Assembly (NCBI GenBank): GCA_949293265.1
Contig: CASFCK010000007.1
Coordinates: 1-64,000, forward strand
Length of the DNA: 64,000 nt
Direction: 5' to 3'
Source: an uncultured bacterium
GTDB taxonomy: Bacteria > Bacillota_I > Bacilli_A > Acholeplasmatales > Anaeroplasmataceae
Shown: positions 21,471-28,796 of the stretch, piece after piece
Layout: each line of letters opens with the position of its first letter
How positions within the stretch are numbered: position 1 is the first letter of the stretch
The notes under the pieces: generated by a model
What the model saw: only the letters and a program-made list of their open reading frames with translations
The model's database searches: none
What the model was told of the DNA's origin: nothing
Position numbers and translations under genes: made by a program

Positions 21471-21625
21471 TTAAATAAATCTGTTTAGGTAAGTATAGCA
21501 CGAGTCAATGAGGATAGCAAGAAGAACTTAAATAAAAATGTTTAGGATTTTCTGGGAAAGTACTTGACTTAACTAAAAATGTTTAGTATTATACAAAATA
21601 CAGACTTAAACAAAAATAGTTAAGT
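21471..21625. promoter_or_regulatory. Divergent control region with four operator-like repeats
   Basis: Four copies of a 20-bp motif with consensus TTAANNAAAAATGTTTAGKA lie at 21471-21490, 21528-21547, 21569-21588 and 21606-21625; a fifth relative is at 23807-23826 near the right end. The third sits exactly between TTGACT (21564-21569) and TATTAT (21587-21592), a promoter with 17-bp spacing pointing at the excisionase. A repressor bound there would block transcription. The adjacent XRE protein is the obvious candidate binder. Confidence 0.65.
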
Positions 21626-21648
21626 GAAAATAAGAAAGGGGGGATCAC

Positions 21649-21828
21649 ATGGAGACCAAAAACTTTATGACGGTAGATGAAGTGGCATAGGAATTAAATG
21701 TTTCTAAGTCCTATGCTTACAAAGTCGTCAGAGAATTAAATGCGGAAATGCAGAAGCTAGGTTATCTGACAGTTACTGGAAGAGTGAATACCAGCTTCTT
21801 CCACAAGAAATTATGTTATAGCGAATAA
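21649..21828 (+). pseudogene. Excisionase-like helix-turn-helix gene with an internal amber stop
   Basis: ATG 21649 behind AAGGGGGG opens a 60-codon frame of excisionase type (MTVDEVA, then ELNVSKSYAYKVVRELN, ending TSFFHKKL), but codon 14 is TAG (21688-21690). The surrounding residues are those of an intact winged-helix excisionase, so a single change of a Gln codon to amber is the simplest explanation. Without it the element could not direct its own excision. Position between the operator region and the integrase is the usual Xis place. Confidence 0.7.
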
Positions 21829-21849
21829 AACAGGAGAGGAGATGATGTA

Positions 21850-22435
21850 ATGGCTGTATACAAAGATGGAGACAAATGGCGTGTTATTTATCGCTACACT
21901 AATTATAAGGGGGAGCGGAAGCAGACACAGAAACGAGGATTTGTAACCAAGCGTGAAGCGGTTGCGTGGGAGCATGAGGTCATGTTAAAAAGTGAGTCCA
22001 AGCTGGACATGACCTTTTCCAGCTTCTTTGAGATTTATGAGGAAGATAAGAAAAAGAGGGTAAAGGAAAACACATGGGAATCAAAGAGCCATATTATCCG
22101 AACTAAAATACTTCCATTTTTCGGAGAGCGTAAGATTGCGGAGATTGAGCCAAAGGATGTGATTGCATGGCAGAATGAGTTTCTTGCCTATAAGGGAGAG
22201 AATGGGGAAGTATATTCCCCGACTTACCTTAAAACCATTCATTCACAGCTAAGCGCCATTTTCAATCACGCAGTAAGGTATTATCATCTGCAGTAAGAAT
22301 GTCTTATATAACCGTCGGCTAAGAAATGAGGAGTTTTTGCAGCTTTGGAATACTGCTATGCTGAAACAGCCTTTTTATAAAAACACTTATTTTGTTGGTA
22401 AGAGTAAGTCGAAAACGGCTTTATAAAAATTAGAA
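21850..22435 (+). pseudogene. Truncated tyrosine-recombinase integrase
   Basis: The frame 21850-22296 encodes 148 residues: an N-terminal AP2-like arm-binding domain (VYKDGDKWRVIYRYTNYKGE), then the SAM-like core-binding domain (MTFSSFFEIYEEDKK to LSAIFNHAVRYYHL). It stops where the catalytic domain should begin. Downstream to about 22430 short fragments such as EEFLQLWNTAMLKQPF resemble the start of the catalytic domain in another frame, and the R-H-R-Y catalytic residues are absent. It is therefore the remains of a Tn916-type or ICE integrase. RBS AGGAGAGGAG precedes ATG 21850. Confidence 0.8.
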
Positions 22436-22450
22436 AATTGGAGGTGTAAC

Positions 22451-23023
22451 ATGGCAGAGTTATTTCAATGTTTTCCGCATTTAATGAGCGAAAGGCTTAT
22501 TATTAGAAAAATGACCGAAGATGATATCGATTCTTTGAGTGAAATAACCAATAATGAAAATGTGTACCGATACATTCCGCTATTTTTATATAAAAAGAGT
22601 CGCGGCAATTTACTGGCAGCAATTAGAAACCTCGGTGGTAGTGACTTTGATAAAAAGAAAATGATTGTTGCAGGCATTTATCTAAGTGCAGAACCTGACA
22701 GGCTCATAGGACTTGCTGAAATGTTTGATTATAAAAAAAGAACAAACCAGATAACGATAGGTTATCGAATCAATGAAGCATATTGGCACAGAGGAATTGC
22801 AACGGAAACGGTAGCATTGCTGATAGCATATTTATGTGACGATATAGGGATTCAGACAATAAAAGCATTTGTTATGCCGGAGAATAAATACTCTGAAAGA
22901 GTTCTTATGAACAATGGCTTTACTAAAGATAAGAATATGGTTCAGGGTAAAAATTGGGGCGGAAAAGAAGTGGTTGGTTTGCACGTATTTAACTACAAAA
23001 ACGGTCATTTAAATCTCTTTTGA
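22451..23023 (+). CDS. GNAT-family N-acetyltransferase (RimJ/RimL-like)
   Basis: A 190-residue acetyltransferase. The N terminus has SERLIIRKMTEDD, typical of the RimJ/RimL group; the acetyl-CoA-binding motif region is IGYRINEAYWHRGIATETVALLI at about residues 97-120, followed by the conserved NKYSERVLMNNGF segment. It would transfer acetyl from acetyl-CoA to an amine or protein N terminus. GGAGGTG precedes ATG 22451. It lies inside the element behind the broken integrase and seems intact. Substrate unknown; an antibiotic or tRNA/ribosome target cannot be inferred. Confidence 0.8.
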   Translation: MAELFQCFPHLMSERLIIRKMTEDDIDSLSEITNNENVYRYIPLFLYKKSRGNLLAAIRNLGGSDFDKKKMIVAGIYLSAEPDRLIGLAEMFDYKKRTNQITIGYRINEAYWHRGIATETVALLIAYLCDDIGIQTIKAFVMPENKYSERVLMNNGFTKDKNMVQGKNWGGKEVVGLHVFNYKNGHLNLF

Positions 23024-23033
23024 TAAAAAAACA

Positions 23034-23062
23034 TTGACACCAAATGTGACACCACGTATAAT
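23034..23062 (+). promoter_or_regulatory. hicAB promoter with tandem operator-like repeats
   Basis: A near-consensus promoter: TTGACA (23034-23039) and TATAAT (23057-23062), 17 bp apart. TGACACCA occurs twice, at 23035-23042 and 23047-23054, 12 bp apart and inside the promoter, where HicB or the HicAB complex could bind for autorepression. Confidence 0.75.
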
Positions 23063-23082
23063 ATAGATAGGAGGTATTCAGA

Positions 23083-23340
23083 ATGTCAAAATGGGATAAA
23101 CTATTAACGAAAATATGTGCTTTATCAAAAGACCTCCGGTTTGATGAATTGCGTAAGGTATTGGAAAGCTATGGATATGTAATGAATGCCCCAAAGGGCG
23201 GAAGCAGTCATTACACGTTCAGAAAAGTCGGATGTCAACCGATTACGATACCGAAGCATGAACCCATCAAAAAAGTGTATGTAGAGATTGTAAAGCAGAT
23301 TGTGGAAAGTGAGGTGGTGAATGATGAAAACGCTGAATGA
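23083..23340 (+). CDS. hicA: HicA family toxin
   Basis: HicA toxins are small double-stranded-RNA-binding-fold ribonucleases that cut mRNA. This 85-residue protein has the family layout: an N-terminal helix region with FDELRKVLESYGY, the active-site strand GGSSHYTFRK with the catalytic His, then ITIPKHEPIKKVYVEIVKQIVE. It is slightly longer than many HicA proteins (about 60-80). AGGAGG precedes ATG 23083. The 3' end overlaps hicB by about 17 bases, as expected for the pair. Confidence 0.85.
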   Translation: MSKWDKLLTKICALSKDLRFDELRKVLESYGYVMNAPKGGSSHYTFRKVGCQPITIPKHEPIKKVYVEIVKQIVESEVVNDENAE

Positions 23341-23686
23341 TTATTTTGCAATGAATTATCGTATGGAAATTGTAGAGGATAAGGATGAGGGCGGTTTTGT
23401 GGTTTCATTTCCGGAGCTTCCGGGATGTATTACCTGTGGAGAAACAGTAGAATCCGCTGTCGCAAACGCTTTAGATGCCAAGAAAGCATGGTTGGAAGCT
23501 GCTATGGAAGATGGTATTGAAATCCATGAGCCGGACAGCTTAGAGGATTATTCTGGACAGTTTAAACTTAGAATCCCACGAAGTCTTCATCGTTCCCTTG
23601 CAGAACATTCTAAGAGGGAAGGTATCAGCATGAATCAGTATTGTGTATATCTTCTTTCCAGAAACGATGCAGTTTATTCAAAATAG
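23324..23686 (+). CDS. hicB: HicB family antitoxin
   Basis: HicB neutralises HicA and represses the operon. The 120 residues show the partially degraded RNase-H-like domain (EDKDEGGFVVSFPELPGC, then ESAVANALDAKKAWLEAA) and a C-terminal ribbon-helix-helix DNA-binding part (LRIPRSLHRSLAEHSKREG, MNQYCVYLLSR). Two ATGs are in tandem; I choose 23324 because it gives better spacing from GAGGTG (23311-23316), although 23321 is possible. It is the last gene of the element. Confidence 0.87.
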   Translation: MKTLNDYFAMNYRMEIVEDKDEGGFVVSFPELPGCITCGETVESAVANALDAKKAWLEAAMEDGIEIHEPDSLEDYSGQFKLRIPRSLHRSLAEHSKREGISMNQYCVYLLSRNDAVYSK

Positions 23687-23842
23687 TAGTTGCATACAGT
23701 ATTTGCAATTGTTATAATGAAATGGCAACACTTTGGCAACAGAAAATCAGTAAGCCAAAATAAAATGTGCAAATGAAGTAAAATATCGGCGTATTCCAAA
23801 TAAAACTTAAACAAAATAGCTTAAGCTAAAGAAGCGACTTGC

Positions 23843-23855
23843 CGAATTTGAATAA
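23843..23855 (+). repeat. Right attachment-site copy (attR)
   Basis: CGAATTTGAATAA repeats the guaA stop region (one mismatch with 20708-20720). A strong terminator follows within four bases, as expected for the ancestral sequence behind guaA before insertion. Confidence 0.75.
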
Positions 23856-23858
23856 AAA

Positions 23859-23887
23859 AATAACCGCTCATTTGAGCGGTTATTTCA
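23859..23887. terminator. Displaced guaA/purine-operon terminator
   Basis: A perfect 12-bp palindrome, AATAACCGCTCA (23859-23870) and TGAGCGGTTATT (23873-23884), is followed by TCATT and preceded by an A-run. It lies directly behind the right guaA repeat, so it was probably the original end of the purine operon, now 3.1 kb downstream. Confidence 0.8.
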
Positions 23888-23899
23888 TTATGTTAGGCG

Positions 23900-24525
23900 A
23901 AGCCTCACATAAAAACCGCCTGTTATGCAGGTGAGAATAGAAAAGCGGTAGCGATGTATTAAAAAAATAAAAACTCCTATATAATGTAATTGGTCTGGCA
24001 ACCAAAACAAAATATAGAAGGAAAGCAATATATGGCAAATTAAGAGCAGATATTGGAGCAATATTAAGACAACTATGTGAATATAAGGATGTCGAAATTG
24101 TAGAAGCACATGCAATGAAGGATTATATTCATATGCTTGTAATGATACCACCAAAGTTAGCAATATCAAGCTTTATGGGAAAAGAGTAGCCTTATGATAT
24201 TTGAAAGACATGCGAATTTGAAATATAAGTATGGCAATAGAAATTTTTGGGCCAAAGGATATTATGTCTCAACTGTAGGTTTAAAAGATGAAGTTGTACG
24301 AGAATACATAAAAAATCAAGAAATTGAAGATATGAAGGAAGATAATTTAAGTAAGAAAGAATATGTTGACCTATTTAAAAAGCCCTAAAAATAAAGGCCG
24401 CTAGCTAAAGCGGCTTGTCAGTGTTCAAACACGGTTGTCAGATTATTCACATGCCCCTTGAGGGGCTTGTGAAGTTATATGCCCTTATAGGGGAGCCTAA
24501 ATACCACCCGTTCAATGGGTGGATT
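23900..24525 (+). mobile_element. Decayed IS200/IS605-family element
   Basis: The transposase remnant at 23971-24388 is flanked by imperfect hairpins typical of this family: CGCCTG/CAGGTG at 23917-23933 on the left and CCACCC/GGGTGG at 24504-24522 on the right, plus GCCGCTAGCTAAAGCGGC at 24397-24414 just after the gene. No inverted repeats or target duplication are expected for this group. Exact ends are estimated. Confidence 0.65.
23971..24388 (+). pseudogene. tnpA: IS200-type Y1 transposase (TnpA) remnant
   Basis: The single-strand transposase of IS200/IS605 in two pieces. The first, open from 23971 to a stop at 24187, gives TKYRRKAIYGKLRADIGA and KDVEIVEAHAMKDYIHMLV; the second, from about 24194 in another frame, gives FERHANLKYKYGNRNFWAKGYY and REYIKNQEIE with the catalytic Tyr. 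At the join (about 24175-24195) a short segment corresponding to GYLKGKSA is damaged. The HUH metal-binding motif reads Tyr-Ile-His instead of His-Ile-His. The N terminus is also missing. Frameshift, start loss and active-site loss make it non-functional. Confidence 0.85.
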
Positions 24526-24529
24526 GTTA

Positions 24530-25433
24530 TTAAAACAATTTGTTAAAAGCACCATATTCTTTTTCTAGATTAGTTATAGCACTATTGATTCTAGAATCAT
24601 GTGATGTAGTTTCATCATATGTAACATTTAAAGTAGCCTTCATATCAATACTACCATTAAGTTCGATTTCTTGAGTATTATTAGTACTAAGAGAAGCATT
24701 GATATCCATTTCCATACTAGTTACATAACCAAACGTGTTAAATTTAATTATGATATCGCCAACTATAACAAATTCTAAATTGAAATAAGAACCAATTCCT
24801 GGTAGATATGAATCTAATGCATCTTCAGCTAATGAAGCATACACAACTAAATTTTCACCATCTTTACCATATTCAATATTATCATATATTTGTGCACCTT
24901 GAGCCATATAAGTTGAAAAATAATAAGATTCAATAGATTCTTCTAAATCATTATTAACAACGTTAGAAGCTCTATTATCTGAGTACTCAATAGGAGCATC
25001 TTCATAAAGATTATTATCAACATTATAAATAGTATTTTCAACATAAACTGTTTCATCTTCACTATCAGTAGTACTTGCTTTTTTTGTCAATTCTGAAATC
25101 ATAACTACATAATCCTCATCAAATGTTTGATTATCTTATGAAGCTGTAAATGAACTAGCAAAACTGTATAAATCACTACTATCACTACCATCAATAATTA
25201 AATATGTATTTTGTTTTGTAGATTCGTTGTAAGTGCTTCTATCTTCACCTATAGTAGCAGTCATTCTAACATCGACAAGAAAACTATAATCACCAGCAAT
25301 AGTTTTGTAGTCTTGTCTTGCGAATTTAGACTTAATTTTTGCAACTTCTTCATCACTTATTGTTTCTCTAGTAGAACAACTAGTAAGTGAAAAAATTGAA
25401 ACCATTCCTAATAAGATTAATAATTTTTTTCAT
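24530..25433 (-). pseudogene. Lipoprotein gene broken by a homopolymer shift and a nonsense codon
   Basis: Reading leftwards from ATG 25433 (GGAGG upstream), seven A residues follow the ATG; with six the frame would give a lipoprotein signal (LLILLGMVSIFSLTSC with lipobox Cys) continuing into STRETISDEEVAK. In that frame an ochre codon at 25138-25136 interrupts the protein, and the rest continues in the same frame to 24530. The joined product would be about 300 residues, acidic, exported and lipid-anchored, of no family I recognise. A promoter (TTTACT, 17 bp, TATAAT) lies upstream. Two separate lesions argue for a pseudogene over one sequencing error. Confidence 0.75.
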
Positions 25434-25561
25434 TTTATTCCTCCAAGTTCACTAATATTATAGATACACCTATAACTAAAGTAAAAATATTATGAAATTT
25501 AAACTTTAAAAATTATTATTCTTTTAGTATAATAGCCTTCGTGTAAAGGAGATGACTGATT

Positions 25562-25921
25562 ATGGAAAAACCAATTATTGCTTTAATAGTATTTGCAATA
25601 CCTATTTTATTTGGAGCAATTTCAGCACGTAGGATTAATTTTTTACAAGGATTTATTGTGACCTTATGTTGGTATTTTATCTTCGCTGGAATATATACAT
25701 TATTTGGTAGATTTGCTAGTGATACTGATTTTTATAAAAAGTTATCTGAATATATGTCATATGCTATAATTGTTCCGACGACTTTTATAAATATGATGTT
25801 AATACATTTAGAAATAGATGAAAGCATCGTCGAATATATAGATATAATTGCCATTATTGCACCATTAATATTTATGGTATTGACAAGTATTATATTTAGA
25901 ATATTTAGAAGAAAGAATTAA
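25562..25921 (+). CDS. Small membrane protein, unknown function
   Basis: A 119-residue hydrophobic protein with about four membrane segments: residues 4-20, 28-50, 65-85 and 94-115, ending in a basic RIFRRKN tail that is probably cytoplasmic. AAAGGAGATGACTG precedes ATG 25562, and TATAAT occurs about 35 bases upstream, so it has its own promoter. A bidirectional terminator follows and separates it from the converging esterase gene. I do not recognise the family. Confidence 0.7.
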   Translation: MEKPIIALIVFAIPILFGAISARRINFLQGFIVTLCWYFIFAGIYTLFGRFASDTDFYKKLSEYMSYAIIVPTTFINMMLIHLEIDESIVEYIDIIAIIAPLIFMVLTSIIFRIFRRKN

Positions 25922-25922
25922 G

Positions 25923-25950
25923 CCCATAATTACTTATGGGTCTTTTTTAC
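25923..25950. terminator. Terminator between converging genes
   Basis: CCCATAA-TTAC-TTATGGG followed by TCTTTTTT on the plus strand. It ends the small membrane protein gene and overlaps the end of the convergent esterase gene. Confidence 0.75.
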
Positions 25951-27398
25951 GCGCCTTGTGAAATGCCGGTATATTTAAAATCAATATTGCTAAATTTAAC
26001 AGTTGTACCTCTAGTTGCATAAAGCCCAACATAGAAGAAATTGTTGTCAATAGCAAAAAAATCGAAGTCAGTGTAAGTTTTAGTATAGGTTTTACCTTTA
26101 TAAATTACTTTTATATTTACAACTTGACCAATTCGAGCAAGTTTAAGTTTGGCTTTATCACCAACTTCATAATAAGAAGAGTTATAAGAAGTAGGTAAAA
26201 GTTTTTTGTTTTCACGACTATAAATTATATTTGTTTTATTTTCATCATTATAAAAACCACAAGCCACATAGTTAGATAAAATAGAACTATCAGGAATAGA
26301 TTGATCAATGTAGATGTCATCTCTTAACATTAAGCCAAATCCGGCAGCTAAATCAACCTTTTTATTTAAAACTTCAACATCGGTTGTTATTATAAAATTC
26401 TTTTCTTTTTTGATTTGTTTAAATGCGATGACTATTCCTTCAGTTTCTCCTATTGTCCCTTTTAAATACTCACCATCTTGACCGATGATGAGGTTATTAT
26501 TATCTTCTTTTACAAAATACCCAGTTGTTAATAATAATGGATTACTACCATTATCACCAAATGCTGTCGCAAACCAATCTTTGTTATTTAGTTTAAAATT
26601 TTGACTTGGATTATAATTACAAGCTACAAATGGTTTATACGGAGCCTCGATATAATTAGGGTTTGCAACTAAATCATTTTCTTTGATTGGCATGACTAAA
26701 GTTTCTTTTATATATTTAGCTAAAGGATTAGTTCCACTTTGAATTATTTTAGCAAATAGATATGCAACTACTTTAGCGCCATAAATGTTTAAGTGTGTTG
26801 TATCAACTGTTTCTGGTTTAGCTTTAGGCCAAGCATGTAAAAATATAGCTTCTTCATAACCTAGTTCAAGATAAAGCTTTTTAGTAGCAGTAGTAAGATC
26901 GACTACAGTTGTATTAGTATTCACACCTAAAGTAATTATAGCTTTACGATAATCACCATATTTAGTAATATGAGCATTTTCAGCAGTGAAATCATTAGCC
27001 TTATTACATCTGACGATAGGACAAGCTAGAATAGGAATAGCTTTTTTAGATAGGGCTAATTTAACATAATAATTGTAGAGATAATATTGAAATGATTTAG
27101 GATTAGAAACATCTAAATTCGCGGCAGTAAAGCGATTAGGGTCTTCGTATTTTTCATCATTGTGGCCAAAACCAATTATTAAGAAATCTCCAGGTTTAAG
27201 ATTATTTTTAAGTTTTTCATAATTATCTTCAATTAAAAAAGACTTTGAACTTCGACCAGATAGGGCTAAATTATTAACTTTTAAATTAAAATATTGGTCT
27301 AGTTTTGTTCCATATCCATAACGAGGATAGTAATATTCATCATTAAAACAAGATAAAGTTGAATCACCAACTACATAAATTTTAGGTTTATTTTCCAT
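25947..27398 (-). CDS. SGNH/GDSL hydrolase, rhamnogalacturonan-acetylesterase-like
   Basis: A 483-residue esterase. The N-terminal 240 residues hold the SGNH blocks: VVGDST with the nucleophile Ser, LALSGRSS with the oxyanion Gly, GFGHND with the Asn, and DTTHLN with the catalytic Asp and His. This pattern is closest to CE12 acetylesterases, which take acetyl groups off pectic rhamnogalacturonan. The C-terminal half looks like a beta-rich domain with alternating hydrophobic residues, perhaps sugar binding. No signal peptide is seen, so it would act in the cytosol on imported glycans, or be mis-started. It is transcribed alone from a good promoter. Confidence 0.8.
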   Translation of the reverse strand: MENKPKIYVVGDSTLSCFNDEYYYPRYGYGTKLDQYFNLKVNNLALSGRSSKSFLIEDNYEKLKNNLKPGDFLIIGFGHNDEKYEDPNRFTAANLDVSNPKSFQYYLYNYYVKLALSKKAIPILACPIVRCNKANDFTAENAHITKYGDYRKAIITLGVNTNTTVVDLTTATKKLYLELGYEEAIFLHAWPKAKPETVDTTHLNIYGAKVVAYLFAKIIQSGTNPLAKYIKETLVMPIKENDLVANPNYIEAPYKPFVACNYNPSQNFKLNNKDWFATAFGDNGSNPLLLTTGYFVKEDNNNLIIGQDGEYLKGTIGETEGIVIAFKQIKKEKNFIITTDVEVLNKKVDLAAGFGLMLRDDIYIDQSIPDSSILSNYVACGFYNDENKTNIIYSRENKKLLPTSYNSSYYEVGDKAKLKLARIGQVVNIKVIYKGKTYTKTYTDFDFFAIDNNFFYVGLYATRGTTVKFSNIDFKYTGISQGA

Positions 27399-27419
27399 AT
27401 ATATGCCTCCGATAGCTTA

Positions 27420-27448
27420 ATTATAGCTTTTAAAATTATAACTAGCAA
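27420..27448 (-). promoter_or_regulatory. Promoter of the SGNH hydrolase gene
   Basis: On the reverse strand TTGCTA (27448-27443) and TATAAT (27425-27420) are 17 bp apart. A GGAGG ribosome binding site lies just before the ATG at 27398. Confidence 0.65.
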
Positions 27449-27510
27449 GGTTTAAATTGTTTCTACCTTATTATATATATACAAAAGTCAAAAAATAAAT
27501 AAAAAAAGGG

Positions 27511-27539
27511 TTGCATAATGGAATCAAGTAGTATATAAT
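27511..27539 (+). promoter_or_regulatory. Promoter of the S10-spc-alpha ribosomal cluster
   Basis: TTGCAT (27511-27516) and TATAAT (27534-27539) with 17-bp spacing. It is the only strong promoter seen upstream of rpsJ and probably drives much of the 14-kb cluster. About 130 bases of leader follow. Confidence 0.75.
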
Positions 27540-27546
27540 GTAAAAG

Positions 27547-27670
27547 CTTTCGAGCAAAAAATAAGGCGTTGAAGTGGGAGGTTGTTGACACACCGAAGAG
27601 CGTTGTCATACAGTGTGTTGAGTTTTTCCATGGAGCTAGTCTATGCTTGATTATAGGCGGAAGGAGAAAA
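27547..27670 (+). promoter_or_regulatory. Structured S10-operon leader
   Basis: The 130-base untranslated region before rpsJ contains paired segments such as GACACAC (27589-27595 area) with GTGTGTT about 30 bases later, and further GC-richer pieces unlike the AT-rich spacers nearby. Ribosomal operons of Firmicutes often have such leaders for autoregulation by a ribosomal protein. The frame is also open upstream of rpsJ but has no start-site support, so I treat it as RNA. Confidence 0.45.
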
Positions 27671-27676
27671 TTAAAA

Positions 27677-27985
27677 ATGGCAAAAGATAAAATTAAAATT
27701 CGTTTAAAATCTTATGATCACAGATTATTAGATTTATCAGCAAAGAAAATTGTTGATAGTGTTAAAAAAACTGGTTCAGAAGTTAATGGTCCTATTCCAT
27801 TACCAACTGAAAGAGAAATATTCACAATCTTACGTTCACCACACGTAAATAAAGATTCACGTGAACAATTCGAACGTAGAACTCATAAGAGATTAATCGA
27901 GATTGTTAATCCAACATCACAAACAATTGATGCCTTAATGCATATCGATTTACCTTCAGGTATTGATATCGTATTAAAGAAGTAA
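27677..27985 (+). CDS. rpsJ: 30S ribosomal protein S10
   Basis: S10 (102 residues) is a small-subunit head protein and also NusE in transcription antitermination. It begins [15 protein letters not shown] and contains GPIPLPTE and RTHKRLIEI, fully typical. I start it at ATG 27677 with GGAGAAAA upstream; an open extension to 27569 lies in the leader and does not resemble S10. First gene of the cluster. Confidence 0.97.
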   Translation: MAKDKIKIRLKSYDHRLLDLSAKKIVDSVKKTGSEVNGPIPLPTEREIFTILRSPHVNKDSREQFERRTHKRLIEIVNPTSQTIDALMHIDLPSGIDIVLKK

Positions 27986-28135
27986 TCAATTTGTAATCGA
28001 CTATCCATAATGTTGTTAAAGATATTGGTGGCGAAAGGAAGCGTCTTAGAAAACCGAGTAGCGTAAAATTAGTAAGAGTAACGCTTTTCTCTTACTATGA
28101 ATACAATAAATAAATTAAGAAAGAGGTAAAACAAA
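27986..28135 (+). promoter_or_regulatory. Structured rpsJ-rplC spacer with alternative hairpins
   Basis: This 150-base gap is long for the cluster, where most spacers are under 30 bases. Two helices exclude each other: AGCGT (28060-28064) with ACGCT (28081-28085), and AGTAAGAG (28071-28078) with CTCTTACT (28089-28096). Neither has a T-run, so translation control or RNA processing is more likely than termination. AAAGAGGT then precedes rplC. Confidence 0.45.
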
Positions 28136-28777
28136 ATGGCTAAGGGAATCTTAGGCAGAAAATTGGGCATGACTCAAATTTTCGATGCAGCTGGAAATTT
28201 AATTCCAGTAACAGTTATTGATGCTACACCAAACGTTGTTTTACAACAAAAAACTGTTGAAAATGATGGTTATGTAGCTGTTCAATTAGGTTACGAAGAT
28301 AAACGCGAATCTTTAAGTAACAAACCAGAAAAAGGTCACGTTTTAAAAGCTAACACTGCTCCTAAGCGCTTCATAAGAGAAATTCGTTTCTCAGATGATC
28401 GCGGGAACGAGTTAACATCTTATAACGTTGGTCAAGAAGTTAAATGTGATATATTTAGTGCTGGTGACATCGTTGATGTTACAGGTACTTCAAAAGGTAA
28501 AGGTTTTGCAGGTACTATTAAAAGATACAATCATCACCGTTTACCTATGAGCCATGGTACATCTGCATGTCATCGTATCGTTGGTTCTATGGGACCTATT
28601 AAAGGTAACATGAAAGGCAAGAAGATGCCTGGTCATATGGGTAACGTAAGAGTTACATTACAAAATTTAGTAATTGCTGCTGTAGATACAGAACGCAATC
28701 TTATTTTAGTTCGTGGTAATGTACCAGGACCTAAAAAAGGTTTAGTTATGATTAAGACAGCCGTAAAATCTAATTAA
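28136..28777 (+). CDS. rplC: 50S ribosomal protein L3
   Basis: L3 (213 residues) binds 23S rRNA near the peptidyl-transferase centre and starts subunit assembly. Typical segments: [15 protein letters not shown] at the N terminus, the loop [16 protein letters not shown], and GHMGNVRVT near the C terminus. RBS AAAGAGGT. It follows the unusually long structured spacer after rpsJ. Confidence 0.97.
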   Translation: MAKGILGRKLGMTQIFDAAGNLIPVTVIDATPNVVLQQKTVENDGYVAVQLGYEDKRESLSNKPEKGHVLKANTAPKRFIREIRFSDDRGNELTSYNVGQEVKCDIFSAGDIVDVTGTSKGKGFAGTIKRYNHHRLPMSHGTSACHRIVGSMGPIKGNMKGKKMPGHMGNVRVTLQNLVIAAVDTERNLILVRGNVPGPKKGLVMIKTAVKSN

Positions 28778-28796
28778 TTAGGAAAGGAGATTTATT

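Larger units (their letters stand above)
20721..23855. mobile_element. Decayed integrative element in guaA
   Basis: A segment of about 3.1 kb with visibly higher G+C and different codon use than its neighbours lies between two copies of the guaA terminal 13-mer. It holds an XRE regulator, broken excisionase and integrase genes, a GNAT acetyltransferase and a HicAB pair. Subterminal direct repeats occur at both ends: TGGCAAC...TTTGGCAACAGA at 20780-20800 and 23723-23743, and GCGNATTCCAAANAAA at 20751-20766 and 23789-23804, likely integrase arm sites. No conjugation or replication genes are present. I read it as the remnant of a Clostridia-type integrative element, probably immobile. Confidence 0.78.

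Noticed and set aside
23888-24169. Reverse-strand 93-residue gene
   Set aside because: It is the complement of the IS200 transposase remnant and has no start signals.
27569-27676. N-terminal extension of rpsJ in the leader
   Set aside because: The frame is open but does not resemble S10, lacks a binding site, and would replace a well-placed ATG at 27677.
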